In this document: positions 17,783 through 25,902 of the stretch, in pieces
How the letters are laid out: each line of letters starts with the position of its first letter
How positions within the stretch are numbered: position 1 is the first letter of the stretch
From: JBBDIK01 sp040880465
GTDB taxonomy: Bacteria > Actinomycetota > UBA4738 > JBBDHU01
DNA length: 64,000 nt
Assembly: GCA_040880465.1 (NCBI GenBank)
Contig: JBBDIK010000011.1
Location: 266,210-330,209, forward strand
Reading direction: 5' to 3'
Program-made: the position numbers and the translations under genes
The notes under the pieces: model-generated
The model's database searches: none
What the model was told of the DNA's origin: nothing
What the model saw: the letters and a program-made list of their open reading frames with translations, nothing else

Positions 17783-17931
17783 CAGAAGCTTCGGAAGGCG
17801 GGCTCTGCACGCCCTCAGATGGCGTTCAAGGTTGGGTCAAACATGGCCCGAACGGACTAGTCAGGCGGTCGGCAGGCACGGATCGGCGCAGGAACGCGTA
17901 GGGTTAGGCGGCGGCGAGGGCTCTCGAAACC

Positions 17932-19056
17932 CTAGCGGACGATCGAGGTACCGGCCTCCAGGAGGCCGGACTGCTGGAGCATGAGCTGGAAATCGTGGGG
18001 GTTGGTCGAGGACTTCATCGCGTCGGTGATCTCGACCTGGCCAGAGCCGACGAGCTGCAGGAGGTGCTGGTCGAAGGTCATCATCCCGTAGTAGCCGCCC
18101 TCCTTCATGACCTCGTGGATCTCGGCGGTCAGCTTCGGGTCCGCGATGCGCTCCTGGATCCGGCCGGTGTTGACGAGGATCTCGACCGACGGGATCAAGC
18201 CGCCATCCACCGCCGGCACCAGCCGCTGGGAGACGATCCCGCGGAGCGCCCCGGCTAAGGTGAGCCGGATCTGGATCTGCTGGTGAGGCGGGAAGAAGTC
18301 CACGACACGGTTCACGGTCTCCATCGCATCGACCGTGTGCAGGGTCGAGAAGACCAGGTGCCCGGTCTCGGCGGCCTGCAAGGCGGTGCGGACGGTCTCG
18401 GTGTCGCGCATCTCGCCGATCAGGATCACGTCCGGATCCTGCCGCAGCGCGGCCCGCAGCGCGGTCAGGAAGCTCTCGGTATCCTGCCCTACCTCCCGCT
18501 GGTTGATCGATGCCTGCTTGTCGTGATGGAGGACCTCGATCGGGTCCTCGACGGTCACGATGTGTACCGCACGGGTCCGGTTGATGTGCTCGATGATGCC
18601 GGCGAGCGTCGTGGTCTTGCCCGAACCGGTCGGGCCCGTCACCAGCACGAGCCCGCGGGATTCGTCGGCGAGGTTGCGCACCACATCCGGGATCCCGAGA
18701 TCCTCGAACTCCTTGCCGCCGATCCCCATGCGCCGGAACACGAAGCTCGTCGATCCGCGTTGCTTGAACGCGTTCACGCGGTAGCGGCCGGTGCCGGGGA
18801 GCGAATAGGCGAAGTCGACCTCTCCCTTGTCCGCCAAGCGCTTCTGGCGCTCCTCGGGCACGCAGAAGGCGGCGATCACGTCGGTCTCCTCCGGTGAGAC
18901 GGGCTCGCGATCCAAGCGGTGGAGCAGCGTCTCGCGGCGGATCATCGGCGGCGAGCCGACCTTCAGGTGCAGGTCGGACCCGTCACCGGTCGTGAGCATC
19001 GTGAGCCAAGCCTTGAATTCATCGATGACGGGGTCGTTCTGACGCGGGTTCGGCAT
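17932..19056 (-). CDS. pilT: PilT-family twitching ATPase
   Basis: The 374-residue secretion-type hexameric ATPase has Walker A GPTGSGKTTT at 141-150, Asp boxes around VTVEDPIEVLHH, Walker B DPDVILIGEMRD at 207-218, and the His box TGHLVFSTLHT at 231-241. PilT powers type IV pilus retraction. No pilin, PilB, PilC or PilM-Q gene is present nearby, so its partners must be elsewhere. A degenerate cyclase gene precedes it on the same strand by 37 bases. Confidence 0.9.
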   Translation of the reverse strand: MPNPRQNDPVIDEFKAWLTMLTTGDGSDLHLKVGSPPMIRRETLLHRLDREPVSPEETDVIAAFCVPEERQKRLADKGEVDFAYSLPGTGRYRVNAFKQRGSTSFVFRRMGIGGKEFEDLGIPDVVRNLADESRGLVLVTGPTGSGKTTTLAGIIEHINRTRAVHIVTVEDPIEVLHHDKQASINQREVGQDTESFLTALRAALRQDPDVILIGEMRDTETVRTALQAAETGHLVFSTLHTVDAMETVNRVVDFFPPHQQIQIRLTLAGALRGIVSQRLVPAVDGGLIPSVEILVNTGRIQERIADPKLTAEIHEVMKEGGYYGMMTFDQHLLQLVGSGQVEITDAMKSSTNPHDFQLMLQQSGLLEAGTSIVR

Positions 19057-19093
19057 CTCGTCTTCGAGGATACCCCGTGCGGCTCCGGTCGGC

Positions 19094-19708
19094 CTACCGA
19101 ACGCCCCGGAGGACGAAGACGGGCACGTGTGCCGCTCCCGGCGACGCCGAACGCGTGGGCAGGCTTTCGATACCTTCCAGCTCCGGCCAGCGGGCCCCGC
19201 CGAGCAGGACCTGACCGGGGGCCGCTCGTTCGCTGAGTACCGACGCGGTTCCGGCCGGATCGCCGAGGATCAGGCGGGTGCCGCCCTCGCCGTCGGCTTC
19301 GTACCCTTCACCGACCGCACCGGCGAGGACGAACCTCCCACCGCCGATGTGACGGATCCGGTCCGCGGCCGCAAGGGCGGTCGATGCAGCGAGCGCTGCG
19401 CTCCCGTGTCCGGTGAGGCGAGCCTCGACCACAGGGTGCCGTTCGGTTCCGGCCACGCGCAGCTCGGCGCCTTGCTCGAACAAGACCTGCAGCGTGGCCT
19501 GCACGCACCGGTCCAGCATCGCACGCTCCGCGGTCGCCGACAGGCGGCCGTGGGGTAGTTCGCGGAACTCAGCCCGGATCTCGGCCACGGCCACGGTCGC
19601 CGTCGCCACATCCGGCACGGCCGCAGGCATGGCCGGAAGAACACTCGTCGCTGGAACAGGAGCCCGGCTTCGAGCGCCCCCCGGGAACGGGACGATATCT
19701 GCACCCAT
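19094..19708 (-). CDS. Second degenerate cyclase-like domain protein
   Basis: The 204-residue protein begins MGADIVPFPGG, echoing the NVIPFPG start of the degenerate cyclase at 6.2-6.8 kb. The fold markers line up: TVAVAEIRAEFREL for the first metal strand, FVLAGAVGEGYEA for the second, and GTASVLSERAAPGQVLLG for the AARL-PGQ helix. The catalytic residues are even more eroded than in the first copy, so I infer a non-enzymatic role. It may be co-transcribed with pilT. Confidence 0.5.
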   Translation of the reverse strand: MGADIVPFPGGARSRAPVPATSVLPAMPAAVPDVATATVAVAEIRAEFRELPHGRLSATAERAMLDRCVQATLQVLFEQGAELRVAGTERHPVVEARLTGHGSAALAASTALAAADRIRHIGGGRFVLAGAVGEGYEADGEGGTRLILGDPAGTASVLSERAAPGQVLLGGARWPELEGIESLPTRSASPGAAHVPVFVLRGVR

Positions 19709-19837
19709 ACTTCCTGTATCGGCGCGTGGGGACTTCCGCTGTAGGCCCTGTGACCAGGTCTGATGGGGAGAGGCGTGCCTGCGCTCGTATCATGGCGGGT
19801 AGAAGGAACCCGGACTACCCGACGACCGGCCCCGCCC

Positions 19838-21013
19838 ATGCCCACCGAAGACCAGGTACGCGCCGCCCTCCGCCAAGTGCTCGACCCCGAGATCGGCAAG
19901 CCGATCGAAGACATCGGGATGCTGAGCAGCATCCGGATCGACGGTGGGACCGTACATGTGCACGTGCTGCTGACGATCGAGGGCTGTCCGCTTCGAGACC
20001 GGATCACCGACGACGTCACGAACGCGGTCCAGCCGCTCGAGGGCGTCGATCGCGTGGAGGTCGAGCTCACCCCGATGAGCGAGGATGAGCGCGGCAAGCT
20101 CGCGGCCGACCTGCGCGGCGGCCAGCGCGAGAACCCCACCTTCTTCACGGAAGGCGACACCGCGATCGTCGCGGTCGCCTCCGGCAAGGGTGGCGTCGGC
20201 AAATCGAGCGTCACGGTGAACATCGCAGCCGCACTGGCCGCCGAGGGGCATCGCGTCGGGATCCTCGACGCGGACGTGTGGGGCTTCTCGGTCCCACGGA
20301 TGATGGGCATCCAGGGCGCCAAGCCCGTCGGGTTCAACCAGATGATCATGCCGGTCGAGGCGCACGACGTGAAGGTCATCTCGATGGGCTTCTTCGTTCC
20401 GGAGGAGACGCCGGTCATCTGGCGCGGGCCGATGCTCCACAAGGCGATCGAACAGTTCCTCAGCGACGTGTACTGGGGAGAGCTCGATATCCTGCTCTGC
20501 GACCTGCCGCCCGGCACCGGTGACGTGTCCATCTCGCTGGCGTCGTTCCTCCCGGGCGCGCACATGCTGGTCGTGACGACGCCGCAGGAAGCCGCCCGCA
20601 AGGTGGCCGAACGCGCCGGCCGGATGGCCGAGCAGACGAAGCTTCACGCGGTCGGCGTCATCGAGAACATGAGCTACTTCGCATGCCCCCATTGCGACGA
20701 GCGAACCGCGATCTTCGGCGAGGGCGGAGGCCGCGAAGCGGCCGCGACGCTCGGAGTTCCGCTGATGGGTCAGATCCCACTGATGCCCGCGCTCCGCGAA
20801 GGCGGCGACGAAGGCACCCCCTTGGTCGTGTCGGACCCGGGAGCGCCGGCGAGCGTCGAGCTGGCGAACGCCGCGTCAGAGCTGTTCCGGATGACGAAGA
20901 CGAAGATCGGACGGCCGCTGAACCTCGTGGTCAAGCCCGGCGCAGAGGCGGCTGCGGCTGCCGACGGCGGCGGCGACCATGCGGGTCACGACCACGCCGG
21001 ACACTCGCACTAG
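19838..21013 (+). CDS. mrp: Mrp/ApbC Fe-S cluster carrier P-loop protein
   Basis: The 391-residue protein has an N-terminal MIP18/DUF59 domain (about 1-80) and a deviant-Walker ParA-type ATPase: GKGGVGKS at 116-123, DADVWGFSVPRMMG and DLPPGTGD. The CPHC pair (C283, C286) bridges a Fe-S cluster in the dimer. A His-rich tail (HAGHDHAGHSH) ends the protein and may bind metal. Function: ATP-dependent Fe-S cluster delivery. The frame is open earlier, but ATG 19838 starts the conserved domain. Confidence 0.93.
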   Translation: MPTEDQVRAALRQVLDPEIGKPIEDIGMLSSIRIDGGTVHVHVLLTIEGCPLRDRITDDVTNAVQPLEGVDRVEVELTPMSEDERGKLAADLRGGQRENPTFFTEGDTAIVAVASGKGGVGKSSVTVNIAAALAAEGHRVGILDADVWGFSVPRMMGIQGAKPVGFNQMIMPVEAHDVKVISMGFFVPEETPVIWRGPMLHKAIEQFLSDVYWGELDILLCDLPPGTGDVSISLASFLPGAHMLVVTTPQEAARKVAERAGRMAEQTKLHAVGVIENMSYFACPHCDERTAIFGEGGGREAAATLGVPLMGQIPLMPALREGGDEGTPLVVSDPGAPASVELANAASELFRMTKTKIGRPLNLVVKPGAEAAAAADGGGDHAGHDHAGHSH

Positions 21014-21023
21014 CTCGAGCTAG
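21010..21023. repeat. 14-base palindrome at the mrp stop
   Basis: CTAGCTCGAGCTAG is perfectly self-complementary and includes the mrp stop TAG (21011-21013). It lies between the convergent mrp and lgt genes. With no T-tract and no loop it is a weak terminator candidate at best. Confidence 0.4.
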
Positions 21024-21048
21024 CGAGCGAGCCACGCCGCCGGGCGCT

Positions 21049-22014
21049 TCAGACGCCGCCGGGGACCCTCGGAGGAACGAAGAACGTCGTCGGGCGCGGG
21101 TCCTGCGGGCCCCGCCTGCGTCTCTCGATCGCCCACTTGATCAGCAAGAACGCGGCGACCAGCGCCGCCGCCAGCGACGTCCACTGGCTGGCCGTCATGC
21201 CGAAGATCGTCTGGTCAACCCGCAGGAAGTCGGTCAGAACCCGCTGCACGCCGTACCAGAGCAGGAACGTGCAGGTCATCACGCCCTGCCGAACCGCCGG
21301 GGATCGCCGGTTCATCCAGTACAGCAGCAGGAACAGGACGGCGGAGCTGATCATGTCGTAGAGCGCGGTCTGGTGCAGCCCCGAGCCCTGCGCCAGGATC
21401 TGCCCGCCCTCCCCCAGGACGATCGCGCCGCCTTTGGAGACCACCAGCGTCTGGGCCCCGTCCAGGAGCGACGTCGTGCACGCGTCGACCTGGCAGTCGA
21501 ACCCGGCGAGTGAACCTCCCTGGTAGCCGAATCCGAGGATGAAGTTGGTCGGCTGGCCGAGGTGGTCCCCGATGATCAGGTCGCCGATCCTCCCGACGAT
21601 CAGTCCGAACGACATCCCGAGCGCGGTCGGGTCCATGACCTGGAAGAACCGGTACCCGTGCCGCTTCATGAGGGGGATGTTGATCACGATCGCGCCGATG
21701 ATCCCGCCGAGCAAGGTGATGCCGCCGTTCCAGATAGCCAGCATCTGCCAGATGTTGTCGAACTCGCGGAAGTGGCCGATGACGTAGAACAGACGAGAAC
21801 CTACGATCGCACCGATCAGGGCCCAGAAGAGCAAGGTATTGATGTGGTCGACCGCGACGCCTCGCTTGGGACCCTCGCGGAGCAGCCACCAGGCGCCCAT
21901 CAAGAACCCGACCGCGATGAAGATGCCGTGCGGCGAGATGGCGAAGTCGCCGAAGAGGTGGATCCGGTCGATGACCGGCCAGCCGATGGTTGCCAGGGCG
22001 CTCACGGCGCCCAT
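21049..22014 (-). CDS. lgt: Prolipoprotein diacylglyceryl transferase
   Basis: Lgt moves diacylglycerol from phosphatidylglycerol to the lipobox Cys of prolipoproteins. The 321-residue polytopic protein has seven or so membrane helices, the Lgt signature region (GLIVGRIGDLIIGDHLG), an early HGIFIAVGFL helix and a later HQTALYDM motif. The signature has Asp where many homologues have Asn, a tolerated variant. The extended loop LAGFDCQVDACTTSLLDGAQ is longer than usual. Confidence 0.9.
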   Translation of the reverse strand: MGAVSALATIGWPVIDRIHLFGDFAISPHGIFIAVGFLMGAWWLLREGPKRGVAVDHINTLLFWALIGAIVGSRLFYVIGHFREFDNIWQMLAIWNGGITLLGGIIGAIVINIPLMKRHGYRFFQVMDPTALGMSFGLIVGRIGDLIIGDHLGQPTNFILGFGYQGGSLAGFDCQVDACTTSLLDGAQTLVVSKGGAIVLGEGGQILAQGSGLHQTALYDMISSAVLFLLLYWMNRRSPAVRQGVMTCTFLLWYGVQRVLTDFLRVDQTIFGMTASQWTSLAAALVAAFLLIKWAIERRRRGPQDPRPTTFFVPPRVPGGV

Positions 22015-22068
22015 GTTATCGGCAGGACGGCGACACGGCCCGGCGTTCGAGCTGCCGAGACCCGCCGC

Positions 22069-22119
22069 ATCACGGGACCTGCGGGATCACGGGACCTGCG
22101 GGGTCACGGGACCCGCGGC
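22069..22119 (-). repeat. 17-base tandem repeat at the PAP2 gene end
   Basis: Three head-to-tail units of ATCACGGGACCTGCGGG (22069-22085, 22086-22102 identical; 22103-22119 with changes) straddle the stop codon of the PAP2 gene at 22104-22106 and run into the gap before lgt. The spacing leaves no spacer sequence, so this is a simple minisatellite. Confidence 0.75.
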
Positions 22120-22706
22120 CACACGAGCCCGACCGCCCGGCCCATCAGCAGTCCTCCCACCACATCCGACGGGAAATGCACGCCGAGGTAGACGCGGGAG
22201 ACGCCGACGGCTCCGGCGAGTCCGAGGAGAGCGGCCCGGACCGGCGCCGGGAGATCGAGTTCCCGCGCGGCCACGGTCAGGAAGGCAAGGAGGACAGCGG
22301 GATGGCTGCTGGGCCAGCTCGTTCCCGATGGCGGGTCGATGAGCCGGCGCGCCGTTTCCGGATGCGCGTGGAACGGGCGAGGACGCCCGAAGCCCTTCTT
22401 CAGCGCCTGACCCAGGAACCATGTGGCGGACGCCGCGGCCAGCGCTCGAGCAGCGGGCCTGCTCCGGCCCGTCGCGGCGATCGCCACCGCGGCCGCCACC
22501 GACGCGTAGATCGACCCGAGTTCGGTAACACCGGCGAAGAGCCGATCTCGCGCCGACGAGTGCGCCCCGTTCAGCGCATGGAAGGCCTTGGCGTCAAGCT
22601 CGGACCCGGCCCCGCGGTGACTGGCGATACCGACGGCGACCGAAGCCCCCGCGAGGAGCAGCGCCCGGATCGGCCGGGGGTCGGCGGAGTGACGCCTCGA
22701 CGTCAC
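22104..22706 (-). CDS. PAP2-family membrane phosphatase
   Basis: The 200-residue protein has the three PAP2 motifs: KKGFGRPRP (about 103-111), SSHP with catalytic H135, and SRVYLGVHFPSD with R171, H177 and D181. It probably dephosphorylates a lipid phosphate such as undecaprenyl diphosphate or phosphatidate at the membrane. The start is GTG 22706, overlapping the stop of the upstream CPBP gene (GTGA). The last unit of a 17-base repeat array lies in its final codons. Confidence 0.87.
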   Translation of the reverse strand: MTSRRHSADPRPIRALLLAGASVAVGIASHRGAGSELDAKAFHALNGAHSSARDRLFAGVTELGSIYASVAAAVAIAATGRSRPAARALAAASATWFLGQALKKGFGRPRPFHAHPETARRLIDPPSGTSWPSSHPAVLLAFLTVAARELDLPAPVRAALLGLAGAVGVSRVYLGVHFPSDVVGGLLMGRAVGLVWPRVP

Positions 22707-23439
22707 TCGGCAGTTCCCGCGTCGTCTGCGTCGCCGCCGGTGCCGTCGTCGAGATCGTCGTCGCCGCCACGGCTCCCGGCGACCCTGGCCACCGCAGGCG
22801 GCGGCCAAGCGAGCATCAGTGTCGTCCAGGTCACATGGCACAGCAAGCTGGCGAGCACACCGCCCGTCACGAGCGCGAGACCCGCCCAGACGACCCCGCC
22901 GACCGCGGTCCCGGCGATCACCGGTAGGTTCCGGGTCGGCGCCGCCGCGACGACGTTCAGGTTCGTCGCGAGCACCGCACCCGCGGCGGNNNNNNNNNNT
23001 GCAGATACGTGAGAAACCACAGACCCGCCGTGGCGCCGACCACCACCGACAGGCGCCCCTGGACGAGACCACGCCAGAAGATCTCCTCACCGGCCGCCAC
23101 CAGGACGCCGAGCCCGACGGCCGCGGGGAGCGGCAAGCGTTCGCGGTCGGCGTAGAGCGCGATCAGGTGCCGCCCGAAGGTTCCGGAGTCCCCGACGCCC
23201 TTCACGACAAGGCGCGTCCCGAGGAACAGGAGGAACGCCCAGCCCGCGCCGAGCTGCAACGCAACCCACCACGGCACGTGACCCGCCCACGCGATCTGTC
23301 CGGTGGTGACCGCCAGCGCTGCCAGGACCGGGAAGTACACGCCGTAGGCGACCCACGGACTCACGCGCCGCGAGCCGACGAGACCCCGGACGACGAGTTC
23401 GCCCGCGATGCCCGCGACGATCAAGGCCCACACCATCAC
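22703..23439 (-). CDS. CPBP (CAAX-type) intramembrane protease, interrupted by assembly gap
   Basis: The N-terminal part from 23439 has several membrane helices and the CPBP catalytic motif GEEIFWRG (about 117-124). The C-terminal part carries a second motif region (LLCHVTWTT) and an acidic tail ending in DDAGTAE. Ten N at 22990-22999 separate them. The two parts are in different frames across the N run, so the gap length is arbitrary and I treat them as one gene. GTG 23439 overlaps the stop of the upstream membrane gene. CPBP proteins act in bacteriocin or lipid-related processing; the substrate is unknown. Confidence 0.75.
22990..22999. other. Scaffold gap (ten N)
   Basis: Ten undetermined bases interrupt the CPBP protease gene. 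The flanking coding parts do not share a frame over ten bases, so the true gap has a different length. Confidence 0.98.
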
Positions 23440-24206
23440 GAGAAGAACCCGACCTTCGCGGCGAGCTCGCCGGTCAGCGACGTGAGGACGGCCAGGTAGA
23501 AGAAGCCGGTCGCGGCTTGGACCGCGGAGGAGCGGTCACCCTTGAGCGTCGCGCGGGCGAGCACCCCGACCAGGCCGGTTACGACGACCATGCCCATGGC
23601 GATCCACGGGGCGGTTCCGATCAAGAGCGGGTTGAACGCCGTTCCCGCCGGAGCCGGGCCGAACCCGCCCAGGATGATCGCGACCGCCTCGAGGACGACC
23701 CCGACCAGCAAGAAGACCACCGCGCGGTTGATGGGAACCCGCGTCAGCTTCCGATCGGTCAGGTACCAGTGGCCGAGCAGCAGCGCGACGAGCACCGACC
23801 CGAGGAACGCAGCCCCGGCCAGGAGCTGGAAGAACGCGAGCGGCCACCCGGCCGTGGCCGTCCCGGCGAGCGCGCCAAGCATCAGCACCGAGATAGGGAT
23901 CGTGAGCATGCCGGCCGCCCACGCCGCTCGGTCGATGCGCGCGAACAGCAACACGACACCGACCAGCGAGACGATCGTGATGGCCGCCGCACACCACATC
24001 GCGAGCCGGCCGGGTTCCGAGCCCGCCTCCAGGCCCGCGGAGATCGAGAGCCACGTGCTCGCGGCCAGCGCTGCCACCGTGACGCCGGTCACCTTGAAGA
24101 ACCCGTGTTTCACCTCGGCCCAGAGCGGGGTCAGCCAGGCGAACACCACCACCCCGGCCACGAGTTCGGCCAGGACCAGCGCCATCACCCCGGCCGGCCC
24201 GCTCAT
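23436..24206 (-). CDS. Polytopic membrane protein of unknown function
   Basis: From ATG 24206, preceded by GGGGGAA, the protein has 256 residues and about eight hydrophobic helices, with short loops (for example HWYLTDRKLTRVPINR between helices five and six). I recognise no family. The frame stays open upstream to 24338, but that part is basic, non-hydrophobic and overlaps the promoter of the divergent methyltransferase. Overlap of its stop with the CPBP start suggests an operon of three membrane genes. Confidence 0.72.
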   Translation of the reverse strand: MSGPAGVMALVLAELVAGVVVFAWLTPLWAEVKHGFFKVTGVTVAALAASTWLSISAGLEAGSEPGRLAMWCAAAITIVSLVGVVLLFARIDRAAWAAGMLTIPISVLMLGALAGTATAGWPLAFFQLLAGAAFLGSVLVALLLGHWYLTDRKLTRVPINRAVVFLLVGVVLEAVAIILGGFGPAPAGTAFNPLLIGTAPWIAMGMVVVTGLVGVLARATLKGDRSSAVQAATGFFYLAVLTSLTGELAAKVGFFS

Positions 24207-24336
24207 CGTTTCCCCCAGGAGGTACGCATCGGCGGTCAGCCTACCCGCCACCGCTCGACGGTCCGCCCGCCCGGTCCGGCCCGACGCCCGGAGCAGCACC
24301 CGCCCGAACCGGGGAACCCCGGTAGGCTTGCTCCTC

Positions 24337-25134
24337 ATGAACGACTGGCGCTCCTACGACGAAACGGCGGCGACCTACGAGCACGTCTGGGCGCCGCGCT
24401 TCGCGGACATCTCCAAGGATCTAGTGGAGATGGCTGCACCCTCCCCCGACGTGCGCGTGCTCGATGTCGCGACCGGTACCGGGGTCACAGCCGCCGCCGT
24501 CCGCGCGGCGGCCGGGAACCGATCGCGAGTCATCGGCGTGGACCGCTCGGTCGGCATGCTCCGCGCGGGGCAGGAAGCCCGTCCCGGGCCGCGAGCGCTG
24601 GTCGACGTCCTTGACCTGCCGTTCGCCGACGGTGCGTTCGACCTCGTCACCTGCTCGTTCGCGCTGCACATCTTCACGAAACACGAAACCGCGCTCTTCG
24701 ACATGACTCGGGTGCTCCGGCCCGGTGGCACGATCGCGGTCAGCGTCTGGACCGGCGGCGAGGACACCTTCTCGGCGGCGTGGCGCGAGCTGGTGGAGGC
24801 CGCCGTCGGCAAGGACATGCTCGTCACCGCGTCCGCCGACGCCGCTCCCGGCCGCGACCGGTTCTCAGACCCCAACAACCTCGACGCGGCGCTGGGACGC
24901 GCCGGCATCGACAAGGTCGAGATCGAGAAGCGCGAGTATCGCTTCCGGTTCACCGTCGACGAGTACCTCGAGGGCCTGGGCGCCACGGGTCGGGGGCGGT
25001 TCGTCCGCCAGATGCTGGGTGAAGCGGGCTACGCGGCGTTCATGGAACGGACCGCTGCCGAGTTCCGCAGCCGGTTCGCCGATCCGCTGACCGACTTCAA
25101 CGACGCGCTGCTCGCGGTCGGCATCAAGGAGTAG
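24337..25134 (+). CDS. SAM-dependent class I methyltransferase
   Basis: The 265-residue protein has a UbiE-like Rossmann methyltransferase domain: VLDVATGTGVTAAAV (SAM site), VIGVDRS, FDLVTCSFALHIF and VLRPGGTIAVSVW. The substrate is not evident. ATG 24337 lies eight bases after TAGGCT (24323-24328), suggesting a leaderless transcript. Its stop abuts the stop of the convergent lmbE-like gene without a gap. Confidence 0.82.
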   Translation: MNDWRSYDETAATYEHVWAPRFADISKDLVEMAAPSPDVRVLDVATGTGVTAAAVRAAAGNRSRVIGVDRSVGMLRAGQEARPGPRALVDVLDLPFADGAFDLVTCSFALHIFTKHETALFDMTRVLRPGGTIAVSVWTGGEDTFSAAWRELVEAAVGKDMLVTASADAAPGRDRFSDPNNLDAALGRAGIDKVEIEKREYRFRFTVDEYLEGLGATGRGRFVRQMLGEAGYAAFMERTAAEFRSRFADPLTDFNDALLAVGIKE

Positions 25135-25902
25135 TCAGTCAAGCGCGAGGCGCCGGAACGACTCGGCATGTTCGACGCTAACCTTCGCACCCTCCTCTGC
25201 CGCTTCCTCCTCCAGCCAGTCCTCGAAGAACCCCAGCAGATTGCCCTCGACCTGGCTCACGTGGCGCGAGAGAGCCTCGATCTTTCGCGGCAGGAAACCG
25301 GTGATGTCCTCCCGATGGTTGGGCTCCTGACTCCAGGAGAGCCACACGTCGTAGACCGGGCACGCCTCCAGACCGCTGGCCAATTGGTCGGCGAAGAAGT
25401 GGGGATTGCCCGAGCCCGGGAACACCGAGTCGAGCGCGATCCATCCCGCCACCCGGTGGTCGGCGTGGTTGTAATACTTGTTCTCGAAGAAGACCGCGGT
25501 CGGGTCGCAGGAGACGAGGGTGCCGGGCCGGAGTTCGCGGATCGTCCGCACGACCCGGGCGCGTATCTCCGGCGTGTTGTCCAGCTCGCCATCGTGAGTG
25601 TCGAGCACCGTCGCGCTCGCCAGCCCGAGGACCGCGGCGGACGCCTGCGTCTCGGCGCGGCGCATGGCCGCCAACTCGGTGCGATCGACGGCAGCATCAC
25701 CGGACCCGCGGTCGCCGTTGGTCAGGATCAGCAGGTGAACCTCACGACCCGCGTCGGCGAACTTCGCCAGGGTCCCGCCGCAGCCGATGTCGGCGTCGTC
25801 GGGATGGGCGAAGACCGCGAGGACGGGACCGGCGACCGGGTCGGGCTGCGCGCCTGCCTCGTCGCCGTCGTCCGGGTCGGGAGCCGGCGCCGGGTCGGCC
25901 AT
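25135..25902 (-). CDS. LmbE/PIG-L-type deacetylase
   Basis: The 255-residue protein has the zinc-binding AHPDDADIGCGG motif near residue 31 and later HADHRVAG, both typical of N-acetylglucosaminyl deacetylases such as MshB and mycothiol conjugate amidase. In actinobacteria such enzymes often serve mycothiol metabolism, but this one is shorter and its substrate is unclear. The ATG overlaps the pepA stop (ATGA), so it is translated with pepA. The frame is open further upstream only inside pepA. Confidence 0.84.
   Translation of the reverse strand: MADPAPAPDPDDGDEAGAQPDPVAGPVLAVFAHPDDADIGCGGTLAKFADAGREVHLLILTNGDRGSGDAAVDRTELAAMRRAETQASAAVLGLASATVLDTHDGELDNTPEIRARVVRTIRELRPGTLVSCDPTAVFFENKYYNHADHRVAGWIALDSVFPGSGNPHFFADQLASGLEACPVYDVWLSWSQEPNHREDITGFLPRKIEALSRHVSQVEGNLLGFFEDWLEEEAAEEGAKVSVEHAESFRRLALD

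Noticed and set aside
22069..22119. CRISPR-like repeat array
   Set aside because: Units are contiguous with no spacers and only three copies; it is a minisatellite.
22703..23439. Frameshift in the CPBP protease
   Set aside because: The frame change coincides with the ten N, so it is an assembly gap of unknown length and not evidence of a mutation.
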